DNA of 55,359 nucleotides from Pseudomonadota bacterium (GCA_023393475.1 JAEWLC010000084.1:1-55359), one strand, 5' to 3'; counted from the stretch's first letter, positions 24,268 through 32,223 are shown. Notes: generated by a model from the letters alone, not told the origin. A program made the numbers and translations.

Positions 24268-24632
24268 TCGGTACTCTACTCGTCTGCGCCACGCTGCTTG
24301 CGGTCGACGGCGACACGATCAAGTGCAACGGCATGAACATGCGGGACATGGGCAACGGGCGCCCGTTTGTGTCCGGCTACGACACGCCGGAGATATTCAA
24401 TCCCAAGTGCCAGGAAGAGCTCGAGTTGGGCCGCGCCGCCAAGGCGAGGATGACAGAGCTGCTCGCTACGCCCGGAGTTCAGGTATGGGACTCAGGCCAG
24501 AGGGACAAGAGCCGATCCAAGCGGCCGCTCGTGTGGGTAACGTTGCCTGACGGTCGAGCCATCGGCTCGGTGCTCTTGAGCGAAGGGCTAGCGCGTAAGT
24601 GGACCCCCAAGTCCAAGGCAAATTGGTGCTAG
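24264..24632 (+). CDS. thermonuclease family protein (SNase-like)
   Basis: A GTG at 24264, within the GTGA overlap, starts a 122-residue protein. A short hydrophobic start leads into VDGDTIKCNG and RPFVSGYDTPEIFNPKC, which keep the Asp, Arg, Asp-Thr and Glu positions of staphylococcal nuclease, then SRSKRPLVWVTLPDGRAIGS and LLSEGLARKW. It is a Ca2+-dependent nuclease by family. Coupling to an XRE regulator in a mobile element suggests a role in DNA competition or transfer, which is inference. Confidence 0.85.
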   Translation: MIGTLLVCATLLAVDGDTIKCNGMNMRDMGNGRPFVSGYDTPEIFNPKCQEELELGRAAKARMTELLATPGVQVWDSGQRDKSRSKRPLVWVTLPDGRAIGSVLLSEGLARKWTPKSKANWC

Positions 24633-24789
24633 TCGGATCGCCGGGGCTCCCATCTGCGTAACACACCGATGGAAGCTCGCCGATAGGAGAGCCCGTTTGC
24701 AGCTCGAAATCTCAGACCCAGTCAACACCCCCGTTACTTCCTCAAACAGCAACGAAGATCCAGAAACGGGCAACGCTTTTCCAGACGAA

Positions 24790-24820
24790 CCCTCCATATG
24801 TGCGAAACGCAGATGGAGGG
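24790..24820. repeat. strong hairpin in non-coding stretch 24633-24959
   Basis: CCCTCCAT (24790-24797) pairs with ATGGAGGG (24813-24820), and the inner TGCG pairs with CGCA. The 3' arm ACGCAGATGG (24807-24816) is also an exact inverted copy of CCATCTGCGT at 24650-24659, so two alternative folds are possible. No gene is visible in the 327-base gap; it may hold the promoter or leader of the lipoprotein gene. Confidence 0.45.
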
Positions 24821-24959
24821 GTATTCGTGCGCCTCGCCGCTGAATTGGCCGGCCAATCGTGCCCGGTCCGTAACCATCCGAGATGTGGGCCGGCGGCCTT
24901 CGTTGACTCACTGAGCCTCGCCCCGTTAAGTCCTCGTTAGGGATTTTGAGGGGGCTCAG

Positions 24960-25457
24960 GTGATCTCGCGAATTACTGTTGGTGCTGCCATTGGCGCATC
25001 GCTGCTTCTGACGGGCTGTGCGGCCTCGCAGAAGACGTTCTATGCCGACGCCGGGAAGGTGAAGGATACCCAGCTCTGTCGCACGTTCTTTGAGGCTCAG
25101 CAGAAGGGCGATCAGCAGTTCGCGCAGGACCTGGCTACCGAGGGTGATAGGCGGGGCCTTACCGTCGAGGAGTGTCAGAACAAGGTCAATGCCGAGAACG
25201 GGGCGATCCTCGCCACGGCGCTGGTCGCAACGGCCGTGGGCGTCGGGATTGCGTGCAGGGACGGCTGCGGGGGCGGAGGATACTCACAGCCGAGTTACGC
25301 CAGCAGCTACGCTGACTATGACTGCCTCGGCGGTGGGGGCAACGGCCCATATTATGTCCAGGGGCCGTTCCGGCTCACCGGTCCCGATGTCTACGACCTC
25401 GACCGCGATGGCGATGGGATCGCCTGCGAATTGGGCGAGGGGGGATTTGGCACTTAG
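24960..25457 (+). CDS. Excalibur-domain lipoprotein
   Basis: GTG at 24960 follows GAGGGGG. The N-terminus ISRITVGAAIGASLLLTGCA ends in a lipobox (LLTGC), giving a lipidated cysteine at residue 20. After a helical segment with paired cysteines comes a Gly/Tyr-rich linker and, at the end, VYDLDRDGDGIACE, the DxDxDGxxCE calcium-binding motif of Excalibur domains. The 165-residue product is probably an envelope-anchored protein of unknown role. A second Excalibur peptide lies at 39334. Confidence 0.8.
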   Translation: MISRITVGAAIGASLLLTGCAASQKTFYADAGKVKDTQLCRTFFEAQQKGDQQFAQDLATEGDRRGLTVEECQNKVNAENGAILATALVATAVGVGIACRDGCGGGGYSQPSYASSYADYDCLGGGGNGPYYVQGPFRLTGPDVYDLDRDGDGIACELGEGGFGT

Positions 25458-25505
25458 CAGTCCCCGCGTCGCGACCCTTTCTCAGAATTGTCAGGGAGTA
25501 GGTCC

Positions 25506-25994
25506 ATGATCATTGAAGCGCCGTTTGAGGCCACCAGCCTAAGCCAAACTAAGCCGGGTGACCTAATTCGCCTTGCACACTCCAGCGGCGCACTGGGTCT
25601 GGTTATTCACGGGGGAGCGAGCCTGCCTGTGGTCGGCGTGCTCCAAGACGTGCGCGGCACGGTTCCCTATCACATCGTCTATCAGCGCGACTTTCCGTGC
25701 TTTCGGTACAACGCCGGATGGCTGCTTGAGCTGCGCAAAGAGGACGCGGTAATAGCGGGTGACGCTCATTCGGGCGTGCCTGGCGTGGTGCACGTGGGGC
25801 AACGGGGCACCATGATTACATTCGCGCCCTATGACCACTCGGAGAACAGCATAACGGTGAACCTTGTCTCCTTCGAGTGGGACGAAGAAGGCTCACACGC
25901 GGCGGCATTCCCCGTCTGGACCATTTGGTCATCCGCGGAGGACAGGAAGCGGCAGGGGGCTCAGCCCATAATTCGGTTCGCGGTACCTGCCTGA
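25506..25994 (+). CDS. hypothetical protein
   Basis: ATG at 25506 follows CAGGGAGTAGG. The 162-residue protein is beta-rich (KPGDLIRLAHSSGALGLVIH, AGWLLELRKEDAVIAGDAHS, GTMITFAPYDHSENSITVNL) with no signal or membrane segment. I do not recognise the family. It is a stand-alone gene between the lipoprotein and the Panacea operon. Confidence 0.6.
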   Translation: MIIEAPFEATSLSQTKPGDLIRLAHSSGALGLVIHGGASLPVVGVLQDVRGTVPYHIVYQRDFPCFRYNAGWLLELRKEDAVIAGDAHSGVPGVVHVGQRGTMITFAPYDHSENSITVNLVSFEWDEEGSHAAAFPVWTIWSSAEDRKRQGAQPIIRFAVPA

Positions 25995-26143
25995 CGGGTC
26001 GCGCCCGCGCATACCGCGCAGCAAGGCCGTCGCTATTTGGCCACAATCGGCCACCACATGCAGCCCGAAATCGCCGCAACTCTTGTTAACCGCCAACCGT
26101 TACTGTATCGGTTCAGTCGTGATTTGGCGGGCGAGGGACCCAG

Positions 26144-26737
26144 ATGCCAGGACGCTCCAAAGCGCCGGTGGTCAAGCTAAAGCCAGACGTCCCAAAAATC
26201 GTTGAGGCTGTCCTCCTTCTGGTGCGCGAAGCGCAGCGGCGCCGGCAGGCGATTACCCAGTACGACATCGTGAAGAGCTTCTTCCTAGCCGACCGAAACC
26301 ACCTGAATCGGTATGGCCGGCCGATTACGTTCGACAACTACTATGCGATGAAGCACGGGCCTGTTCCGACCTTCACCTACAACTTGCTGAAAGAGCAGGA
26401 GCGCGAGCTGGCAGAGGTTGGCGGCAGTCTGCCGTGGCATCGTGAAGGGCGCCCAATCGGCAACGCTTTCGACTTTTATCCCGATCGGGAGCCAGATGAG
26501 GACTGTATGGCTCCCAGCGAGGTTGAAGCGCTACTCGATAGCTTCGCGACCGTGAAGTCATTGGGCTTCAATCAGGTTCGCAAACTCACCCACGAAGACG
26601 CGGCCTATGTGGACGCGTGGGAGGGGGACGAGGAGAACGACAACGGGTCGTATGCGATGAGCCTTTCCATGTTGCTCGACGTCCCCGACCCTGCCTTGGC
26701 CCAAGATCTGGCCTTCGTGTCGAAGAACGCCATGTGA
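26144..26737 (+). CDS. Panacea/SocA (DUF4065) domain putative antitoxin
   Basis: The 197-residue protein has the Panacea domain at about residues 15-90: ITQYDIVKSFFLADRNHLNR, GRPITFDNYYAMKHGPVPT and FTYNLLKEQE, the SocA/GepA signature. In Caulobacter SocA is a proteolytic adaptor that delivers toxin SocB to ClpXP, and the domain occurs in antitoxins for many unrelated toxins. The C-terminal part (LLDSFATVKSLGFNQVRKLT) continues the family pattern. Another gene starts seven bases after its stop, the typical antitoxin-toxin layout. Confidence 0.85.
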   Translation: MPGRSKAPVVKLKPDVPKIVEAVLLLVREAQRRRQAITQYDIVKSFFLADRNHLNRYGRPITFDNYYAMKHGPVPTFTYNLLKEQERELAEVGGSLPWHREGRPIGNAFDFYPDREPDEDCMAPSEVEALLDSFATVKSLGFNQVRKLTHEDAAYVDAWEGDEENDNGSYAMSLSMLLDVPDPALAQDLAFVSKNAM

Positions 26738-26744
26738 CCTCGCC

Positions 26745-27140
26745 GTGGAGATTGGCAGCGTCGTCTCCATCTATGCAGTCGTCGCCGGCTACCGGAAATA
26801 CCACCTCTGCCTCACCCTCGCAGTCGATGGGGGTGCTGCGGCAAAGTTCCTGTTTATCAATTCGGATTCACGGTTCGACGACACGTACGCGGTGCCGAAC
26901 GCCCGGGTAAACTGCATCCCGCCCAACGACACAGGCGAGAGTTGCTTCAGCTTCTCCATGGTCCCCAGATACAACGCTGAGCAGTTGGAAAGCTACGAAG
27001 CGCGCGCAATCGGCGAGATAGACCTCGATCTCGCCCGCGAACTACGCGAGTTTGCCAACACGGTGCGTTCACTGGCGAGGTCTGATCTCGATGCGGTCAA
27101 GGGCGCCCTCGATGCGATCATCATCCGACTGTCGAGCTAG
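26745..27140 (+). CDS. putative toxin partner of the Panacea antitoxin
   Basis: A GTG start at 26745, seven bases after the Panacea gene, gives 131 residues. The protein is beta-rich in its first 85 residues (VSIYAVVAGYRKYHLCLTLA, FLFINSDSRFDDTYAVPNAR, ESCFSFSMVPRYNAEQLESY) and helical at its end. The FLFINS stretch faintly recalls PemK/MazF-like folds, but I cannot assign a family. Its role as toxin is inferred from position only. Confidence 0.6.
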   Translation: MEIGSVVSIYAVVAGYRKYHLCLTLAVDGGAAAKFLFINSDSRFDDTYAVPNARVNCIPPNDTGESCFSFSMVPRYNAEQLESYEARAIGEIDLDLARELREFANTVRSLARSDLDAVKGALDAIIIRLSS

Positions 27141-27551
27141 GTACTTCCCATGCGCCCCTCCAGTCAGCTCGGCAAGCGCTTGGTGCGCATGGCCATTTCA
27201 ATTTTATCCCCCTCGCGCGGGCGCGCGTACCGCGCAGCAATGCGAGATCAGGCAGGCTCCACCCGTTCCGTGCGCGTGGTGACTGGGACAAAATCTTCCG
27301 CTCGCGCGCGCGGGCGTACTGGTCCGGAAAGTCAGCGTGCCTGTTGACGGGGTGCTGATTACGGCGGTGAAACCATAAGCACCTAGACTGCCTCGCAAAA
27401 AGCGGAACGCGGGCGCCTAGGGACCTGGCGGGTCTTGCTGTTCCCGCCTGTTCCCGCCTGTTCTTTTCAGGAGACGCGGGTTGGGGGGACTTGCGGCTAT
27501 TGCCAAAGCGCGCGGCAACAGCCTAACACCCCATGGTGGGAATAAATCGCC
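27141..27551. other. non-coding stretch with CG-repeats and tandem GTTCCCGCCT
   Basis: No convincing gene. CTCGCGCGGGCGCGCGTAC near 27213 recurs imperfectly as CTCGCGCGCGCGGGCGTAC near 27299. The sub-segment CGCGTACCGCGCAGCAA also resembles 26006-26022. GTTCCCGCCT is tandemly repeated near 27440-27463. GAATAAA and TTTATTC form an inverted pair at ~27540-27561 at the end of the minus-strand gene. These may be regulatory or terminator sequences between converging units. Confidence 0.4.
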
Positions 27552-27842
27552 CTACTTTATTCGCGCTCGCAGCGACAGAATGCGTTCACGAAGGCGGCGG
27601 CGAAGCTGAGCCTCACGGATACGCTGTTTGCCCTCCTCGGTCTTTGGCCCGGTAGAGAGCCCCCCATGCAGTCGGCACTTTCCCTTGAAGGGCTTAGCCT
27701 TATGCTTGCAGGGAGTGCCGGCGCGGGTCTCCGCATTACACAGGTTTGGATCGGGGACGCTCAGGTCGCCGCGGGCGCGAGCCACGTACCTGTCCAGCCA
27801 CAGCTTGTGGCGAGCATGTCGAGTGAGCGGGGAGCTGGCCAT
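27552..27842 (-). CDS. HGGxSTG domain protein
   Basis: The 96-residue basic protein carries CNAETRAGTPCKHKAKPFKG and CRLHGGLSTGPKTEEGKQR. This matches the small HGGxSTG family found in phages and islands, with four Cys/His positions that may bind metal. Function unknown; some members lie near packaging genes. Its start overlaps the upstream stop by one base (TGATG), so it is coupled to the preceding minus-strand gene. Confidence 0.8.
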   Translation of the reverse strand: MASSPLTRHARHKLWLDRYVARARGDLSVPDPNLCNAETRAGTPCKHKAKPFKGKCRLHGGLSTGPKTEEGKQRIREAQLRRRLRERILSLRARIK

Positions 27843-28189
27843 CAGTGACGGGTCTCCGGCGAGGGTAGGTCCACGAGCAACGGCAGTCCGCGCTTCACCG
27901 CCTCGGCGACGCAGATTTGGCGCATCCGCTCTGCCTCGCCTTCGACGAGTTCGACGGCATCGAATTCAACCAGGACAGACGCCCGACGATGGATTGCCGC
28001 CCACATGTCCAATCCGTCAAGCACGCTGCCATCGCCCATCTCCGACAGCACGGCGGCATAGCTGCCGGGGTCGTAGATGTCGCGCAGCATCATGTATCGC
28101 CATATCTCCAGCATCGATCCGGGCTGGATGCCGAACATGCCAGCCTCGAAGTCACCGACTTGGACGTAGCCGGGCGGTACCTTGCTCAT
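27842..28189 (-). CDS. phage-type hypothetical protein
   Basis: The start is set at MSKVPPGYVQVGDFEAGMFG; the longer open frame upstream lies antisense to a small membrane protein gene and lacks protein character. The 115 residues (LEIWRYMMLRDIYDPGSYAA, VLVEFDAVELVEGEAERMRQ) show no known family. It is co-translated with the HGGxSTG protein. Confidence 0.6.
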   Translation of the reverse strand: MSKVPPGYVQVGDFEAGMFGIQPGSMLEIWRYMMLRDIYDPGSYAAVLSEMGDGSVLDGLDMWAAIHRRASVLVEFDAVELVEGEAERMRQICVAEAVKRGLPLLVDLPSPETRH

Positions 28190-28216
28190 TTCTGGTCCTG
28201 CTCCTATTTTGCGCTC

Positions 28217-28456
28217 ATGGGCGAGCGGACACACACCGAAGGCGTGGGGACAAAGAAGGCCAATGCGCTGATCTGGGGCGCCGTGGCCGGTATCCTGGTA
28301 GCTTGCATCAGCGTGGCGGGCGGCCTGACGGACGCACCGCCTTCTGGTAACCCTCTGCTGGACGAGCCCATGCGTGCCGGCGGGGCTGGCTTCTTCTTTG
28401 GCTGGGCGGCCGCCATGATCAAAAACTGGTTCGGCCGCAACATTCACAAGCCCTGA
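28217..28456 (+). CDS. small two-segment membrane protein (possible holin-like)
   Basis: ATG at 28217 gives 79 residues with two likely membrane segments (LIWGAVAGILVACISVAGG and GGAGFFFGWAAAMIKNWFG) and a polar N-terminus. Size and topology would suit a class II holin, but the gene runs opposite to its phage-like neighbours and no endolysin is near. It overlaps the end of the virion-like gene by 13 bases, tail to tail. Confidence 0.5.
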   Translation: MGERTHTEGVGTKKANALIWGAVAGILVACISVAGGLTDAPPSGNPLLDEPMRAGGAGFFFGWAAAMIKNWFGRNIHKP

Positions 28457-30324
28457 AGTCGAAGCGCCTCGGCGACCTTCGCATACTTGCTCGGGATGCG
28501 CGGTGGCGCGTTCTGCTGCTGGGCGACGAGCGCTGCCACTATCGGCGAGATGCCGGTGGAGCCCGAGGCCGGGCCGGTGAGCGCCTGATTAGCGAGATAG
28601 CGGCGACCGGGGCCCGATAGAATGGCCTTCCCAACGGCAGAAGGCACGGCAGCGCCGGCAGCGAGCCCTACGAGTGCCCCTGCGCCCGGCATGGCCTTCT
28701 CGCCCATCAGGGCGCCCACCACGCCGGGAATGCCAACGCCAAGGCTTCGGACGGCAGTGCGGGGCGCGGTGCCCGACTGCGGCAGCGGCGTCATAGTCGC
28801 CTGACCGGCCTGCGCCAGTTCGGAGAACGGATCGGTGCCGCGGACGTAGCTGCGCCGGCCGTAGATGCCCTGTGCGGCCGTGCGCAGGGCTGCTGGCGAG
28901 ATGATCCCCATGGCGGCGCTTTCACCGGCACCCTGCGCGGCGCGCTCGAGCACCAACATGTTCCGATAGTCGCCGCGAACCTGTCGCCACTGCCCGAGGG
29001 CGTCGGGGTTGGTCTGCGAAAGGTAGCGCTCGACAGAGTCATCGAGTGCATTGCGGATTCCGAACAGCGCATCGGAGAGCTGCGTGTCTTTTGCCGCGCC
29101 ACGGGCAAGGCGATCGAGTCGGCTGCGCAGCGCCTGGTAGGCAGGGCCCGCGACGGTAGGACCGCCCTGGGTGGCGTTGATCAGGTCCACGACGATGTTC
29201 TCGACAACCGGAGCGCGCTGCGACTCCGGGACGAGGGCGCGATAGTCATGCACGACCGCGCCGAGGTCGCTGCCGAGCTGACGGTCGAGCGGGAGTTGGC
29301 TACGGGTGGCCAGGTCGTCGAACTGCTGCCCGATCGACGTAAATGCTGCGTCCATCACCTCGGGTGATGCTCGGTCTGCGCTCACGCCTGCTCGACGCAG
29401 GGCGGCCGAAGTGAACTGCTCGGCCTGCTTCTCGGTTATGTCGCCGATGCTGCGCCCGCCAAGCTCGGACTCGGCATACTGCAGGCCCTTGCTGCCGGTC
29501 TTCTGTCCGGCAGTGAGCATCACGCCTTCGTCAGCCATGGTCTGCGCCGCAGCCAGGCGCGCGGGTGAGGCCTGAAACGGTGTGATGGCAGCTTTGCCCG
29601 CACGCATGATGCCCCCGGCGCCGAGCGTGCCGGCGACCTGGCCCACAAGCTCGGCGAGCGGGTTGTCGGGCGCGATATGCTCTGCTGCGGCAGCGCCGGC
29701 ACCAGAGCCCAGGACCAGGCCCAATTCCTTCGCTGCGGCAATGATGGGCTTGGACGCATGGGCCGCGGTGCTGCCGATGGGAATGGCTGCGGTGCCAACC
29801 TCTTCGCCCATCCGGCGAACTGCCTGCTTCATGGGATCGTTGGTAGGCGGCGCAATCGCGCCGCCACTCGCCATTGTCTCCTTGAGCATGTCCGACCCGA
29901 GAGGGGGCTTCTCGATGTAGGGGAAGCGCGGCGAGGGTTGCTCGCCAGTGGTCAGCCCCGAGAGAGTGGGCTCTGCGGGAAACGCAGTGTTCAACCCCGA
30001 GAGACCGGCGTTGATCGCCATGGTAGCGGCGTCGACAGGTAGGCCGACCAGTCCTGCAATGCCCTCGTTGACGCCGGACAGCGCCTGCGACGGGTAGCTC
30101 TCGGCGTAGGTCTCCGGCCTCAGTGCGCCAGGGTTGAAGTTCGGATTGCCAGGATATGGCAGATCCCCCCACCGGTCCGCCGTCTGCGCACTGGCAGCCG
30201 AATTGGAGCCGATACCGATCTGCGAGGCGATTTCCTCCACGGCCGACTGCTGTTCCTGGGGGGACATCTGCAGGAACGCGTCGTCGACCTTGACCTTGCG
30301 GCCTTCGATAGTGAGCGTGGCCAT
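28444..30324 (-). CDS. phage virion-associated (ejection-like) protein, 626 aa
   Basis: The N-terminus MATLTIEGRKVKVDDAFLQM, PQEQQSAVEEIASQIG resembles the start of large virion proteins in Rhizobiales phages and prophages. The rest is Ala/Gly-rich with several weak amphipathic or membrane-like stretches (LGLVLGSGAGAAAAEHIAPD, AGALVGLAAGAAVPSAVGKA) and long helices (ALRSRLDRLARGAAKDTQLS). This composition suits internal or ejection proteins that line the DNA channel through the envelope. The assignment is by pattern only. It overlaps the next virion-like gene by one base. Confidence 0.55.
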   Translation of the reverse strand: MATLTIEGRKVKVDDAFLQMSPQEQQSAVEEIASQIGIGSNSAASAQTADRWGDLPYPGNPNFNPGALRPETYAESYPSQALSGVNEGIAGLVGLPVDAATMAINAGLSGLNTAFPAEPTLSGLTTGEQPSPRFPYIEKPPLGSDMLKETMASGGAIAPPTNDPMKQAVRRMGEEVGTAAIPIGSTAAHASKPIIAAAKELGLVLGSGAGAAAAEHIAPDNPLAELVGQVAGTLGAGGIMRAGKAAITPFQASPARLAAAQTMADEGVMLTAGQKTGSKGLQYAESELGGRSIGDITEKQAEQFTSAALRRAGVSADRASPEVMDAAFTSIGQQFDDLATRSQLPLDRQLGSDLGAVVHDYRALVPESQRAPVVENIVVDLINATQGGPTVAGPAYQALRSRLDRLARGAAKDTQLSDALFGIRNALDDSVERYLSQTNPDALGQWRQVRGDYRNMLVLERAAQGAGESAAMGIISPAALRTAAQGIYGRRSYVRGTDPFSELAQAGQATMTPLPQSGTAPRTAVRSLGVGIPGVVGALMGEKAMPGAGALVGLAAGAAVPSAVGKAILSGPGRRYLANQALTGPASGSTGISPIVAALVAQQQNAPPRIPSKYAKVAEALRLQGL

Positions 30325-31619
30325 CAGGGTTCGATGCTCCAGTTAAGCCCGCCACTGGTCTTGCCGTTGCCCGGCGCCGTACCGGTGGCCTTCTGGTCAA
30401 ACACGGGGTTCGTTTCCACCCAGTTGGCCAAGTACGCGCCCCAGCCCGAGTCCAGCCGCCCGCCGTGTTCCGACGCGTACTGGTTTGCGAGTTTGCCGAC
30501 ATCGACCTGGCGCTTGGCGAGCTTGCGCTGCAGGTCCATCAACATCTTGTTGCCTTCCTTCGTCGCCCCAAGATTGGCGGTCTGCTCTACGACAAAGGAT
30601 CGGTCGGCGTTGGAAAAGCCGGTGCCCAGCGAGCCACCCATCAGGTCTAGCGCGGACTGCTTGGATAGCGCGTTGAATGTCTCCATCGAACTCGCTGCCG
30701 ACGGATCGAGGCCAAGGCCCGCAATCGCCTGCTTCACCGCCAACGTCGGCTCCGCCCCGAAGCCCGAGTAGAAATTCGGGTCCTCCATCGCGCCAGTCAT
30801 GGCATCGAGAGTGGTGAGGGTCCTGAGAGCGGCGGTGCTTGCGTCCTGGGTGCCGAGATAGGACTTCGCCAAGTTCTCGTTCAACGTCTTGTCATAGGCA
30901 GTTTCGCCGCCGTTGTTCACCGTGACGAGCGGATCCTTGGGGGCAGCGACGCCGCCGAGCGGCTGCCACCCGCCATCGACCCACTGCTGCTTGATCGGCC
31001 GGCCGGTGGCGGGGTCGAATGCCTCTTCCACCTCTGGGGCACCGGGTGCAGCGTCTGGTCCGTCGAAGAACAGCATCGGCTTGCTGTCTGGATCGTTAGC
31101 GTCCCAGCGATAGGTATCGCCGCCGCTTTCGAGGGTCTGCCACTTCGGCTTTGCTGACTCCGCGGCTGCCATGGCTCGAGCAACCGATGTCCTGGCATCG
31201 TCGCGAGCCCACGAGGCCCTGCGGTCCTCAAGCTCGAAATTCCTGCTCATCAGGGCCGCCGCAACGCCGGAGACGCCGGGCGCCTTTGCGGCCCATGGAT
31301 CTGTCAGCACGTCCTCGTAACCCGTCCCTGCGGCCTTGGCAGCGTTGAAGCGGTCGACAACGCCAGCAATGCCTTCCTTTTCGGCACGGTTCGCCTCGTC
31401 CTCTTTGAATTTCCCAACCCCCTCCTGGGCGAGCGCGCCGAGCAGCGATGCCCAGCCGTTGGGCGTATACCCTGCTGGATGGCGCATGCCCTCCGCACGG
31501 GCCCTCCGGCTCGCGACCTCCTCCGGCGACAAGCGCTCGCCATTCGAGCCCCAGAGGAAGGCCCGAGGGGCTTCGGAGCGCTGCAGCGCCTGCGCAACTT
31601 TCGCAATGCCGGTTGCCAT
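30324..31619 (-). CDS. phage virion-associated protein, 431 aa
   Basis: This helical, Ala-rich soluble protein (MATGIAKVAQALQRSEAPRA, YTPNGWASLLGALAQEGVGK, LNENLAKSYLGTQDASTAAL, GKLANQYASEHGGRLDSGWG) is typical in style of podovirus internal virion or tail-associated proteins. Gene pairs of ~430 and ~630 codons in this order occur in phage ejection modules; this is a pattern judgement. It lies ten bases downstream of a ribbon-helix-helix gene and overlaps the 626-aa gene by one base. Confidence 0.5.
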   Translation of the reverse strand: MATGIAKVAQALQRSEAPRAFLWGSNGERLSPEEVASRRARAEGMRHPAGYTPNGWASLLGALAQEGVGKFKEDEANRAEKEGIAGVVDRFNAAKAAGTGYEDVLTDPWAAKAPGVSGVAAALMSRNFELEDRRASWARDDARTSVARAMAAAESAKPKWQTLESGGDTYRWDANDPDSKPMLFFDGPDAAPGAPEVEEAFDPATGRPIKQQWVDGGWQPLGGVAAPKDPLVTVNNGGETAYDKTLNENLAKSYLGTQDASTAALRTLTTLDAMTGAMEDPNFYSGFGAEPTLAVKQAIAGLGLDPSAASSMETFNALSKQSALDLMGGSLGTGFSNADRSFVVEQTANLGATKEGNKMLMDLQRKLAKRQVDVGKLANQYASEHGGRLDSGWGAYLANWVETNPVFDQKATGTAPGNGKTSGGLNWSIEP

Positions 31620-31628
31620 CGTCGCCTC

Positions 31629-31796
31629 CTATGCCGCTGCTCGGTCGGCAGCACGCAGGCTGGTGGCTCGGACGAACTGCGACGGGCTCATGCCGAGCTT
31701 CGCGGCTGCCTCGAAGATGCGTCGCTTCTGCTCGCGGTCGAGAGCGATATGAAGACGCGCGTCTTTCGCGGGGGTCGGGTCGAGTTTGCTTCTCAT
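31629..31796 (-). CDS. ribbon-helix-helix DNA-binding protein
   Basis: The start is set at MRSKLDPTPAKDARLHIALD, preceded by AGGAGATCAGGA. The 55-residue protein fits an RHH fold: beta strand ARLHIALD, helix REQKRRIFEAAAKLG, turn MSPSQF, helix VRATSLRAADRAA. It resembles DUF1778-type antitoxins, but no acetyltransferase toxin is present. It is the first gene of the virion-like operon, and the palindrome array at 32091-32223 lies ~300 bases upstream, so it is a candidate ligand of that array. Confidence 0.75.
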   Translation of the reverse strand: MRSKLDPTPAKDARLHIALDREQKRRIFEAAAKLGMSPSQFVRATSLRAADRAAA

Positions 31797-32090
31797 TCCT
31801 GATCTCCTGATGGTGCTGCCGATCGTACGATGCGCAACTATTGGGCGAAGTGACTTGTGTGGAGAAGGGACTTGAGGGCAGTGACCTGCGGTCGTCCCGA
31901 CCAGGCGCCCCGTGCGGGGCGTTCGTTCACCGAGACGGCGGTGTCGCGCCCGCCCATCGGGCTCGCCAGCCATGAGGCGCGAGCCCATGTTCGGGCTCCG
32001 AGGGTGTGGAACGATCAGGCATCACACTTGGGAGCCGACACGCAGCATCTAGCTCGCCGAGAGCACCTGCCTATGGCTAGATGTATATGT

Positions 32091-32223
32091 GTCCCACCGG
32101 CGGGACTATGGATACGTGAAAATCGACCCTACAGTACCACAGGCGGTACTATGAACACCTTGGATGCGGTATAGGAGTACCGCATAGTACCACCAGCGGG
32201 ACTATGCGTCCCACCAGCGGTAC
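32091..32223. repeat. array of imperfect palindromes, consensus GTMCCACCRGCGGKACTATG
   Basis: Four 16-base inverted repeats lie at 32091-32106, 32134-32149, 32187-32202 and 32208-32223. Each has arms GTCCC/GTACC and GGGAC/GGTAC around ACCGGC-like centres; the first three are followed by TATG. Start-to-start spacings are 43, 53 and 21 bases, close to 4, 5 and 2 helical turns. A fifth palindrome, GCGGTA...TACCGC, lies at 32166-32183 in the everted arrangement of the same half-sites. No gene overlaps the array. It looks like a multi-site operator, partition site or iteron set. Confidence 0.75.

Noticed and set aside
27150..27347. 65-codon plus-strand ORF in the CG-repeat stretch
   Set aside because: Arg/Ser/Ala-rich translation generated by CG repeats, with no convincing ribosome site for a real gene.
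31797..31988. Longer start (119 aa) for the RHH gene
   Set aside because: The extra N-terminus is Arg/Gly/Pro-rich and unlike RHH proteins; ATG 31796 has a good ribosome site and gives a standard RHH length.
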